This document shows positions 35,600 through 44,200 of a stretch of DNA of 64,000 nt, piece after piece. The notes under the pieces are model-generated. The model was not told the origin of the DNA. It was given only the letters and a program-made list of their open reading frames with translations, and made no database searches. This DNA is from Bryobacteraceae bacterium. GTDB taxonomy: Bacteria > Acidobacteriota > Terriglobia > Bryobacterales > Bryobacteraceae. Made by a program: the position numbers and the translations under genes. Numbering within the stretch: the stretch's first letter is position 1; the number at the start of each line of letters is the position of its first letter. The DNA is taken from contig BPGE01000001.1 of NCBI GenBank assembly GCA_026002875.1, positions 1,550,001-1,614,000 on the forward strand, written 5' to 3'.

Positions 35600-36297
35600 G
35601 CATTGTGACAGCGACGACAGGGCCGCAGTGGGGATTGAGCTGGTCGGAGGATGGATTCGGCAACCGGTTGGCGCAAAATGTAACGAAGGGGACGGCGCCT
35701 GTGGTTTCGTTGTCGATCAACGCGGCGACAAACCGGATCACGACCAGCGGCTTCGCCTACGATGCGGCGAGCAACCTCGTGCAGTGGCCGGGCGGGACGG
35801 TGACCATCGGGGCCGAGTATGACGTCGAAGGGCGGCTGAGCGTGGTGAAGTGGGACGGGGTGGAGCGCGAGCGCTACTACTACGACGCGCGGAACCTGCG
35901 GGTAGCAGGCGGGGGCTCGTATCAGGTGTACGGCCTGAGTGGCGAACTGCTGGGCGAGTATCAGGCGTCGGCGGGTTTGGTGGTGCCGCGGCTGTGGCGC
36001 GAGCGGGTGTACTTCGCCGGGCGGCTGGTGGCGACGGTGGAGGAAAACGGCAGCGTGGCGGAAGCGAAAACGGACCGCCTGGGATCGTTGAAGGGCTGGT
36101 CCGGCGCGAAACGGTATCCGTACGGCGACGGGAACAACGCCGACAACGACGAATTCGCGACGTACCGGAAGGACACGACGAAGCAGGCGAATCTGGAAGG
36201 CGCATCGCCTGGCGGGGGCATTGGGGGCCGCAATCGGCCTGAAGGGGCTGGCCTGGCTTTCTCAGCGTCTGCAGGGGCATCGGAAAGTGTGAGATGA
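35600..36297 (+). pseudogene. RHS/YD-repeat protein fragment
   Basis: In one frame this stretch reads SWSEDGFGNRLAQNV, TNRITTSGFAYDAASNLVQW, a YDVEGRLSVVKWDG repeat, YYYDARNLRVAG and TDRLGSLKGWSGAKRYPYGD, all typical of the C-terminal part of RHS-repeat proteins just before the core-associated hyperconserved domain. The frame ends prematurely after FATYRKD, where a full protein would continue with LDYA.NRYY-type residues. There is no start codon context and no N-terminal repeats, so this is a fragment. After about 36195 another frame reads AGALGAAIGLKGLAWLSQRL, perhaps the tail of a different gene joined by recombination. Confidence 0.75.
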
Positions 36298-36633
36298 GCG
36301 GGTTGCGAAGACCGCACTGTTGGCGCGGTCGAAGATGATTCGACCGTCTCCAGCGCTGTGAAAGCACGGGGCACTCGTCTGAGATCGGAATTGCGCGTGT
36401 GCTCCCGCCGGCACCGCAACTTCCGCGGACACTGATTTGCGATCAGGAGAATCAGGCAGTCCGAGAAGAGACAGGCGGATTCCGGGCTGGCGCAGGGCGC
36501 CCGGAGGCGACTGAAGGGGGCCTGGAATTGGGCCGCGGCGGGGGCGAAGCCGGTTTCGGTTGGTTTTGCAGATTCCTCGATCGGGGGGATTGCGAGCGGT
36601 GCGGGGAGTGGTTTCCGGGACGGGGACGCAGAG
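36298..36633. other. intergenic stretch without recognisable gene
   Basis: About 335 bp between the RHS fragment and the hairpin repeat array. I see no conserved coding frame, RNA gene or element ends. It may be further debris of the rearranged zone. Confidence 0.4.
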
Positions 36634-37080
36634 TTGGGATGCAGCCCTCGCGCAAGCGCGAGGGGAAATCCGTTGGGGAGGGCGCGGGGACGCAGAGTTG
36701 GGATGCAGCCCTCGCGCAAGCGCGAGGGGAAACCCGTTGGGGAGGGCGCGGGGAACACAGTTGGGATGCAGCCCTCGCGCGAGCGCGAGGGGAAACCCGT
36801 TGGGGAGTGAGCGAGGGGACGGTTGGGATGCAGCCCTCGCGCAAGCGCGAGGGGAAACCCGGGAGGGGGAGGGCGCGGGGACGCAGAGTTGGGATGCAGC
36901 CCTCGCGCAAGCGCGAGGGGAAATCCGTTGGGGAGTGAGCGAGGGGACGGTTGGGATGCAGCCCTCGCGCGAGCGCGAGGGGAAATCCGTTGGGGAGGGC
37001 GCGGGGACGCAGAGTTGGGATGCAGCCCTCGCGCAAGCGCGAGGGGAAACGCGTTGGGATGCAGCCCTCGCGCAAGCGGG
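36634..37080 (+). repeat. tandem array of eight head-hairpin-tail repeats
   Basis: Eight copies of TTGGGATGCAG begin at 36634, 36698, 36761, 36823, 36889, 36951, 37014 and 37054 (steps 64, 63, 62, 66, 62, 63, 40). Each of the first seven is followed by a perfect 9-bp stem CCCTCGCGC/GCGCGAGGG with an AA loop (GA in copies 3 and 6), then GAAA and a linker of one of two kinds (GGCGCGGGGACGCAGAG or TGAGCGAGGGGACGG). The eighth is broken in the hairpin. It is not a CRISPR, because the intervening 30 bp are themselves repeated. Copies with a different stem lie at 2066-2170 on the other strand. Open frames through it are artefacts of the repeat. Confidence 0.88.
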
Positions 37081-37224
37081 TCTGTGAAGAAATCAGGTTT
37101 GAGACGCGGAGGAAGGGGGGGGAGAGATCTGGGAAGCCTCTGGCGGCTGTTGGAAATCGGAATGGCCGGGGCTGGAGCGGCCCCGGCGTGGGGCGTTGGG
37201 CCGGTTTGGCCCGCCCGGGGGCGC

Positions 37225-37905
37225 TCAGCAGGTGGCGGCGGCCAGCGTGGGCGGCGCCGATTCCAGCTTCCTCCACACCAGCCGGATCCACTGCATCACG
37301 TTATAGGCCAGCGCCCACAGCATGCCTTCCTGTCTGACTTTCCGCCAGCCCCTCACATGAAAGCGCCGCAGCCCCAGCACCCCTTTGATCTGCAGCTGCG
37401 GAAACTCTCCGTACCGGCTCCGCTGGCGGTAAAACTGCCGGCCTTCCGGGCTGGCCATCCGCTCCAGGTAGGCCCGCATCGCTTCGCTCTCCTCGGCCCG
37501 CTCCACCCACCGGCCCCGCCCCTCGGCCCGCCCGCAGCAGTCGCGCCGGTGCGGACATGCCGCACAGGCCTCGGCCGCAGCCTCGTACCGCACCTTCCGC
37601 GCCCCGTTCTTCCACCGCGACCGCCCCCGCTTGAGCCGCTCCCCCGCCGGGCAGATCAGCTCGTCGTTCTCCGCGTCATAGACGAAAGCCTGCGGCCCGA
37701 ACTCTTCCCCAATCCCGTTGCGCACCAGCCCGCCCCGGTGCCGCGCCGCGTCCGGCTCCCACGGCGCATACAGCTCGATCCCCTCCCGGTGGGCGTACTC
37801 GACTTTGCGGCGCGACGTGGTGCCCCCATCGGCCAGCATCCGCTCCGGCACCCGCGCCGGGCGCGCCGGGGCGGGGCGCGCGCGGGCGCTCCAGTCGGCG
37901 ACGAG
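37225..37905 (-). pseudogene. IS1182-type transposase, C-terminal remnant
   Basis: The readable part begins around RMLADGGTTSRRKVEYA and includes CPAGERLKRGRSRWKNGARKV-like cysteine region with CAACPHRRDCCG, the segment YLERMASPEGRQFYRQRS, and GVLGLRRFHVRGWRKVRQEG near the end, all typical of the C-terminal half of IS1182 family DDE transposases. The first half, with the N-terminal domain and first Asp, is missing: upstream residues (to an ATG at 38019) are unrelated and overlap the promoter of the next gene. No terminal repeats were found. A dead remnant. Confidence 0.8.
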
Positions 37906-37986
37906 GACGTGCTCGAACACGGGCGTAGTATAGCAGCTGCCACCGGTCCACTCCCGGTGGCGGAGCCGGGCGCGACGCGAAATCCC

Positions 37987-38016
37987 TTGACAGACCTGAC
38001 CGGTCAATACTATACT
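37987..38016 (+). promoter_or_regulatory. sigma-70-like promoter with palindromic operator candidate
   Basis: TTGACA (37987-37992) and TATACT (38011-38016) are separated by 18 bp, a near-consensus promoter for the PEP-CTERM gene starting at 38059. The spacer contains the perfect palindrome TGACCGGTCA (37997-38006), a plausible repressor site. A GGAGGAGA ribosome site follows at 38048-38055. Confidence 0.6.
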
Positions 38017-38058
38017 CACCAGGACCGAAGTAAGTGATTTTTTTGCAGGAGGAGAATC

Positions 38059-38799
38059 TTGCGCTCAGCTATATCGGCTTTCCTGTTCCTCGCCGTTCTC
38101 GTTCCGGTCACCAGTACCGCGGGGGTCGTGATCGTGAACCACGATGAATGGACCCTTTCCGATTCTGGCGTTAACGCCGCCCAATTCGGCGCCAACATCG
38201 CCAACTATTTCGCCGGAGGGCCGGGCGGGAATTTTCTGATTTATTCGGATGATACTTTTGCGCTGGCCAACAGCACATTGATCAATGCCATCACATCCGC
38301 CGGGCACACTGTCACGGTCAATACGGGCATCACCTTCGATCTGCCGACGCTGTCCGCCTACACCGGCGTTTTTCTTGGAGGATATACCGGCTCATACAAC
38401 GCAACGGTGCTGACGAATTACGTCAACAACGGCGGGAACGTATACCTGGCAGGCGGCACGGGCCGGATCGCCAATGAAGACACGTTCTGGGATTCTTTTC
38501 TGGCCAATTTCGGATTCGATTATGGAACCTCGTACAACACGATCCTGGGCGCGTACGCTCCAACCACGAACCACCCCATTTTTAACGGCGTTTCCAGTCT
38601 GTTTTACTTCTATGGCAACACGGTCATTCTGACGGGCAGCACTCCGTACGCCCAGTTGATCGCGATCGAGCCGTCGAGCGGCGCCGGCATGATCGGCATC
38701 TATGACGACCGGCAATTGGGCGGCGAGATTCCGGAGCCTTCCACTTTGTCGCTGCTGGGGTTGGGGCTTCTGGCAGCCGGCTGGCTGCGGCGGCGCTGA
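38059..38799 (+). CDS. PEP-CTERM sorting domain protein, function unknown
   Basis: 246-residue exported protein. An N-terminal signal peptide (AISAFLFLAVLVPVTSTA) and a C-terminal PEP-CTERM signal, IPEPSTLSLLGLGLLAAGWL followed by RRR, mark it for exosortase-dependent processing at the cell envelope. The middle (about 25-215) is Gly/Asn/Thr-rich and beta-like (FLGGYTGSYNATVLTNYVNNGG); the NGGNVYLAGGTG stretch resembles a flavodoxin/GATase-like fold seen in some such proteins, but I cannot assign a function. The start is TTG at 38059, chosen because AGGAGGAGA stands 4-12 bp upstream and the signal peptide begins there. It has its own promoter and lies among mobile-element debris, so it may have been acquired. 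Confidence 0.85.
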   Translation: MRSAISAFLFLAVLVPVTSTAGVVIVNHDEWTLSDSGVNAAQFGANIANYFAGGPGGNFLIYSDDTFALANSTLINAITSAGHTVTVNTGITFDLPTLSAYTGVFLGGYTGSYNATVLTNYVNNGGNVYLAGGTGRIANEDTFWDSFLANFGFDYGTSYNTILGAYAPTTNHPIFNGVSSLFYFYGNTVILTGSTPYAQLIAIEPSSGAGMIGIYDDRQLGGEIPEPSTLSLLGLGLLAAGWLRRR

Positions 38800-38853
38800 G
38801 GCGGGGGGGAGCGCTCCCTCGAAAATCGACCGGTCGGCGAAGGCCGTGCGGGT

Positions 38854-39230
38854 GGCCGCTTACTGCGGCCGCTGGGGCGGCCTTCGTGCGCGGCACTGAA
38901 CCCGCCGCAGAGGGCAGGGATTTTCATCCCTGCTGATGTCGGGCAGGGGCATGGCGGCTCGGACGAAAATCGGCCGCTGGGGCGTGCCGGGCCGGGCCTG
39001 GCCGCGCGGGGGGCCGCTTATTCCGGGCGCTTCGCGCCCTTCATGCGCGGCATCGAATCGAGCTGGCGCGGCCTACGGGCGCGGCACAGTCGTGCCGGGG
39101 ATGGTCCGGTCGCGCCTGCGGCGCGATGCGGATGTTTCGGTGGGTGGGAGGATGCGTGGACCGCTTGGTCGCAGCTCTTTGGGCTGCTCCCGCGCGGCTC
39201 TGAACCCGCTGCAGGGCGGGGCGGTTTTCA
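38854..39230 (+). repeat. three degenerate hairpin repeats in a gene-free region
   Basis: The 510 bp between 38800 and 39309 contain no gene I can support. Three units share a head (CCGCTT near 38856, 39014 and 39161) and a tail (GCGCGGC followed by a GAACC-like end), but have different stems: GGCCGC/GCGGCC (38867-38882), GGGCGC/GCGCCC (39025-39039) and GCAGC/GCTGC (39171-39187). Units 1 and 3 also share CTGAACCCGC(C/T)GCAG and a downstream TTTTCAT. A further hairpin GCAGGGAT/ATCCCTGC lies at 38912-38931 and may act as terminator for the PEP-CTERM gene. Confidence 0.55.
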
Positions 39231-39309
39231 TTTCTTTCAGCGGGCTCCAGGCGGGAGTTGCATTCCTGAATCGCTGAAGGAATCCTGACAGGCGGCATCA
39301 GGGCACGCT

Positions 39310-39663
39310 TCACTCCTGGCGCAGGATCTTCTCCATCGGGCGTCCCTTGGCCAGTTCATCGATGAGCTTGTCGAGGTAGCGGATCTCCTGCATGAGCGGA
39401 TCGGAGATCTCTTCGACGCGGATGCCGCAGACGACGCCCTTGATCAGCCGCCGGTTCGGGTTCATGGCGGGCGCCTGGGCGAAGAAGGTTTCGAAGTCGG
39501 TCAGCTGCCGGATCTGCCGGCGCAAGCCAGCCTCGTCATAGCCGGCGAGCCAGCAGATGATCTGGTCGACTTCCTGCTGCGTGCGGCCTTTCCGCCGAGC
39601 CTTCTGGACATACGCCGGATAGACCCTGGCGAAAGGCATGGAGAAGATCCGATGTCTGGTCAA
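39310..39663 (-). CDS. DUF2200 family protein
   Basis: 117-residue protein matching the DUF2200 family: [20 protein letters not shown] at the N-terminus, [20 protein letters not shown] in the middle, then [19 protein letters not shown] and [29 protein letters not shown]. Length and motif order are as in known members, which are small cytosolic proteins of unknown function. No operon partner: convergent hairpin repeats lie downstream and a gene-poor region upstream. Confidence 0.9.
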   Translation of the reverse strand: MTRHRIFSMPFARVYPAYVQKARRKGRTQQEVDQIICWLAGYDEAGLRRQIRQLTDFETFFAQAPAMNPNRRLIKGVVCGIRVEEISDPLMQEIRYLDKLIDELAKGRPMEKILRQE

Positions 39664-39840
39664 ATGGAGACGATTCCTTCCGGTTGTGGTGATCCACTCA
39701 ATTTACTCGCAGGCTGGCGCCGGGTGGGCGGCGTGGCTGTGCGCATCGCGGGGCCGGGACGGAAGTTCCAGAGCAGTGGGCCTTTCCTGTAAAGGGAAAA
39801 CGCCTTACCTTATTTCAGAAACAGCCACCAGGAGGAGGAG

Positions 39841-40050
39841 ATGGTGGAAAAGAGAGGGAAGAAGTGTGCTGGCGCTGAGGAGTGGCGTCTCCGGCCGGGC
39901 GGCAATCAGAGGGGATGGGAGAATCCGGTTCCGGCGAGCGCGGCGCTGTTTGCTTGGCTGCCGTATTTACCCTTCCGCTTCGACACGCCTGAGCCGCTGA
40001 CGCTGGCCCTGTTCGGCGCCGCGTTTCTAATGATCGCGTGGCGGATCTGA
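39841..40050 (+). pseudogene. possible PEP-CTERM tail remnant
   Basis: A 69-residue open frame whose end, FDTPEPLTLALFGAAFLMIA, then a single arginine, looks like a PEP-CTERM sorting signal (PEP motif, hydrophobic helix, basic end). The upstream residues are Lys/Arg-rich and lack a signal peptide, so an exported protein is not encoded. I read it as the 3' end of a lost PEP-CTERM gene. GAGGAGGAG before the ATG is a good ribosome site, so expression of a small peptide is possible. Confidence 0.4.
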
Positions 40051-40159
40051 CGGCGGAACTGACCGCCGCCGCCCGCGAGGACTTCCGGACGGCGCCCGCA
40101 GCAGGGGCATGGAGCGGCACGCGCCAAGTGTGTAGAATCAAGGCGAGACAAGGAGCGCC

Positions 40160-41122
40160 ATGATGTATCGCCGAATGTTCCTGTTGCTTACTTTCGCAGC
40201 CACCCTGTGCCTGTGGATCCCTGCCGTGCAGGCAGCGGGGCCGAAGATTCCGGTCATGATTCTGACCGGAGAGCAGGGCGGGCCCTACCATGCGTGGGAG
40301 GAGACCACGCCGTATCTGAAGCGGATGCTCGAGGAGACGGGGCTGTTCGAAGTCAGCGTCGTGGTGGCGCCGCCAAGGGGCGGGGATTTCTCGAACTTCC
40401 GGCCCGAGTGGGGCAAGTACAAGGCCGTGGTGGGCAACTATGACGCGCCGGACGAGCGCTGGCCGGACGAGCTGAAGGCGTCGTTCGAGGCATATGTGCG
40501 CAACGGCGGCGGATTCGTCTCCGTTCATGCGGCGGACAACGCATTTCCCAACTGGCGCGAGTACAACCTCATGATTGGCGTCGGCGGCTGGCGCGGCCGC
40601 ACGGAGAAGCACGGCCCCTACTGGTATGTGAAAGACGGCAAGGTGATCAGCGATACGTCGCCGGGACCGGCGGGCAGCCACGGGGCGAGGCTGCCGTTCA
40701 AGATCCGCAATTTCGTCCGGCATCATCCGGTGACGGAAGGGCTCCCGGAAGAGTGGATGCACGCCGCCGATGAGCTGTACGCCCATATGCGCGGGCCGGG
40801 GGAAAAGATGACGATGCTTTCGGTTGCGTTTTCGGATCCGTCCAACCGCGGGACGGGCAGGGAAGAGCCGATTCTGATGGCGATTGAATATGGCAAAGGG
40901 CGGGTGTTCCATACCGTGCTGGGCCACGATATCGCAGCCATGAACTGTGTCGGGTTCATCACGACATTCCAGCGGGGCACGGAGTGGGCGGCGACGGGCA
41001 AAGTGACGCAGAAAGTGCCGCCGGATTTTCCGACGGCGACGGAGGTGCGGACGCGACCTGAATACAATCCGCCGCCCGGGTGGACCTCGCCGGGCGCGAT
41101 GCCGCGGAACCGGAAGCAGTAG
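40160..41122 (+). CDS. secreted ThuA-domain protein
   Basis: 320-residue exported protein: signal peptide (residues about 1-25, ending VQAAG) and a ThuA / trehalose-utilisation domain with a glutamine-amidotransferase-like fold. Visible family features are VMILTGEQGGPYHAWEET near the N-terminus, VRNGGGFVSVHAADNAF, HPVTEGLPEEWMHAADELYA and GKGRVFHTVLGHD at the C-terminal half. These proteins are common in acidobacteria and planctomycetes near sugar-catabolic genes; the biochemical activity is not firmly known. Two adjacent ATGs are possible (40160 and 40163). Convergent with a TonB-dependent receptor and separated from it by a terminator. Confidence 0.88.
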   Translation: MMYRRMFLLLTFAATLCLWIPAVQAAGPKIPVMILTGEQGGPYHAWEETTPYLKRMLEETGLFEVSVVVAPPRGGDFSNFRPEWGKYKAVVGNYDAPDERWPDELKASFEAYVRNGGGFVSVHAADNAFPNWREYNLMIGVGGWRGRTEKHGPYWYVKDGKVISDTSPGPAGSHGARLPFKIRNFVRHHPVTEGLPEEWMHAADELYAHMRGPGEKMTMLSVAFSDPSNRGTGREEPILMAIEYGKGRVFHTVLGHDIAAMNCVGFITTFQRGTEWAATGKVTQKVPPDFPTATEVRTRPEYNPPPGWTSPGAMPRNRKQ

Positions 41123-41153
41123 GCGATCCGCGCCCAGCCGGGGCGGATTCATG

Positions 41154-41210
41154 AAAAAAGAACGAGGGCCGCTGAGCCTCCGCCGTTCCGGCGAGGGCCC
41201 AGCGGCCCGT
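41154..41210 (-). terminator. intrinsic terminator of the TonB-dependent receptor gene
   Basis: GGGCCGCTG (41166-41174) pairs with CAGCGGCCC (41200-41208), with partial inner pairing between CCTCCGCC and GGCGAGG. Read on the minus strand it is followed by TTCTTTTTT (complement of 41154-41162), a classical Rho-independent terminator right after the receptor stop at 41234. Confidence 0.75.
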
Positions 41211-41233
41211 TCAGTCTGCGGACTGAGCCCGGT

Positions 41234-44200
41234 TCAGAAGTTGTACTTCAGGCCGAGCTGGATCTTGCGGGAGCCGCTGATGACGCCATCGCGGATGCGG
41301 CCGAAGACGGTTGAGCTCGCCGTCGCGGTGGGGAAGCCGAAGATCGGGTGGTTGAAGACATTGGTCATGTCGGCGCGGAGTTCGAGGTTGGTGCCCTCGG
41401 TGACCATCGTGCGCTTCATGACCGTCATGTCGACGCCCCAGCCGCCGGGACCGCGGAAGAAGTTGCGGCCGGTGTTGCCGATCCAGCCGGGGGCGGGATT
41501 AGTGAACCGGGCTCGCTGTTCGGCGGTGAAGAACCACTTGATGCCGTCGATGTCCTGCACCTTGCCCATGGTGGAGGAGCACCCGGAGCACTCGCCGAAG
41601 CTGTGGACCATGTTGTTGAACGTATAGAATCCGGAGTAAACCGACATCGGCCGCCCGCTCTGGAAGGTGCCCATGCCGGCGACCTGCCAGCCGCCGATCA
41701 GCCGCTGGGTGAAGCCGCTGGCCGACGAGCCGAAGCGCCGGCCGCGCCCGAACGGCAGCTCCCAGATGAAATAGTTCTGCACGACGTGCTTGCGGTCGAA
41801 GTCGCTGGGCGCATAGTTCAGCTTGCGGTTGTAGATGTCGAAGGGCGTGCCGCCGGCCGACTGGGCGTTGGCGGTGGCGACGACGGTGAAAGCCGGGTCG
41901 TAGGAGCGCGTGTCGAGCGACTTGGCGAGCGTGTAGCTCATCTGGAATTCGAGGCCGCCGCTCATGCGCTTCAGGAACTGCACCTGGCCGGCGTGATAGG
42001 TGGAGAAATCGTTCGAGTCGATCACGTTCATGCCGTTGGCGAACTGCGGATAGGACAGGAAGAAATACGGCCCGAGGCCCGCGGCCTCCGCCTGACCGCG
42101 TCCGCCGACGACGCGGCGCGACAGGTCCTGGGCGATGAAGGCGAAATTGTTGTTGCGCAGGTCGACCGAGTAGATGCGGCGCAGCGCCTGCGAGCCGGTC
42201 TCCGTGGCCGTGCGGCGGGAATCGACGCTCATGAGCTGGTTGATCAGCTGGCTTTCGCCGCCGGCATTGACGACGTTGAGCGCGTTGAGCATGCCGTTGC
42301 GGACCCACTCCACCTGGTTGGCGTTGTAGGCGCCGAAGAGGTTGTAGGCGCGGCGGCCGATGTAGTTGACCTCCACCACGGCGTTGCGGAACACCTCGCG
42401 CTGGATGGCGAAGCTCCACTGGTGCGTCGTCGGGATCTGGAAGTCCGGATCGACAACGGTGATCGCGCGGTTGGAGAACGCCGCCGGCTGCGCGAACGAT
42501 TCCGGCGAGACGGCAGGCGGCTTCAACTCCGGCAGGCCTGCGAGGCGTCCGCCGCCCTGGCCGTAGGTGGCGTCGTTCAGGCCGAGGACGATGCCGGGCA
42601 GGTTCTGGAAGACCTGGGAGCTCAGCACGAAGGTGTTGATGCGGTCAAAGGCGACGCGGTAGTTGCTGCGGATCGAGGTCTTGCCCGTGCCGAACGGATC
42701 CCAGGCGAAGCCCACCGACGGTCCCCAGTTGTTGACGGCATTGCGGTAGAGGCTGCCCGGAACCCACTTCAGAGTGTTGGTGGGCGCGCCGCCGGCGGCG
42801 ACGTACTGATCGGGGCGGCGGATGCGGCCGTCGGGATTGGTGGGCGCCGGCTTGACTTCAAGGCGCAGGCCCAGATCCACGGTGAAATTGCGGCTCAGCT
42901 TCCAGGTGTCCTGAATGTAAAAGTCGTATTCGTTGAACCTCGCCAGGAAATCGTAGAGGCCTGCGACGTAGCTGTCCGCGGTCGAAGGGAAGCCGCGGTT
43001 GGTATTGCCGACTCGGCCGAGGAAAAAGTTGATGTCGCGCTCGAGGTTGACGCGGTCGAAGGCCTGATTGATGTCCGCCGGCAGGCCGAAGGCGGCCGCA
43101 TTGACGACATTGACGACGCGCGAGAAATCGGCCTGTTGCGTTGCATTGTAGCCGCCGATGGAGCCGCGCACGTCGCGGTGGCTGCCGAGGCGGAAGTTGA
43201 TTCCGAACTTGATGTTGTGGGGGCCGCGGAGCCAGGAGAAGTTGTCCACGATCTGCCAGGTCTTCAGCCGCCGCGCGTTGCCGAAGGTGTAGACGAACGG
43301 GTTGGCGACGGGCGCCACCAGGCTGACCTTGTTCAGGTCCGCCGTGGGAATGTTGAAGTCGAAGGCGAACTGGTTGAGTCCGACGACGAGCTCGTTCGTT
43401 GTCGTGGGCGTGGGGGTCGTGCGCCAGTTGAAGGCGTAGTTCTTGGGATCGCGCTTCGTGTTCACAATGCAGGGAGCGCCGGGCCAGACGGGCGCGCCGC
43501 CGTTGACGCGGTCGCAATTGGTGTCCTGGCGGCCGAAGCTCACGCGGGCAAAAAACGTGTTGCGGCTGTTGATGATGTAGTCGCCGCGCAGCGTGACGTC
43601 GTGCTGTTTCTCGAACTGGAGCGCGGTGAACGTGTATGCGGCCGTGTTCAGGCCGTCGCCGAGGGTGAAGTTGTTCGGCAGCGGCGCCGCCTGCGCGATG
43701 GCCTTCGTCTGCGGATCCCAGCCGAGCCGCTGCGGGTCGAGCGAGATGACGTTGTAGGTGCCGATGTTGACGCCCGGAAGCACGTTGCCCCGCTCGTCGA
43801 CGACGGCGCCCGCAACGCCCGCCGGCAGGTTGCGGCCCGCGCGGTTGTAGCGCCAGATGCCCTCGCGGGCTTCCTTGGTGTAGACGGTGGAGTTGACGAC
43901 GGCCGATTCGCGCGTGCGCAGGATCTGGAGGTTGCCGTAGTAGAAGAGCTTGTTCTTGATGACGGGGCCGCCGATGCCGACGCCGGGCATGTTCTGCACA
44001 TACTGGCGCTTGCCGACGTTGTTGATGTTGTTTTCCCATTCATTGGCGTTCAGCCGCGGGGTGCGGTAGAACCACCAGGCGGTGCCGTGGATTTCGTTGG
44101 TGCCGCTCTTGGTGACCATGGCCACCTGGCCGCCTGAGTTGCGTCCGTATTCGGCGGTCGTGTTGCCGGTGAGCACGCGGAACTCGCTCAGGGTGTCCGG

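Noticed and set aside
36634-37080. A second CRISPR array
   Set aside because: The sequences between the hairpins are themselves repeated in two versions, so there are no unique spacers, and spacing varies from 40 to 66 bp.
36399-37291. Repetitive open frames on both strands over the hairpin repeat array
   Set aside because: Repeat-derived translations with no start context and no protein family.
37906-38019. N-terminal extension of the IS1182 transposase remnant to 38019
   Set aside because: These residues do not match the transposase family and overlap the PEP-CTERM promoter.
41348-44137. Long plus-strand open frame opposite the second TonB receptor
   Set aside because: Asp/Val/Ala-rich antisense shadow without domains.
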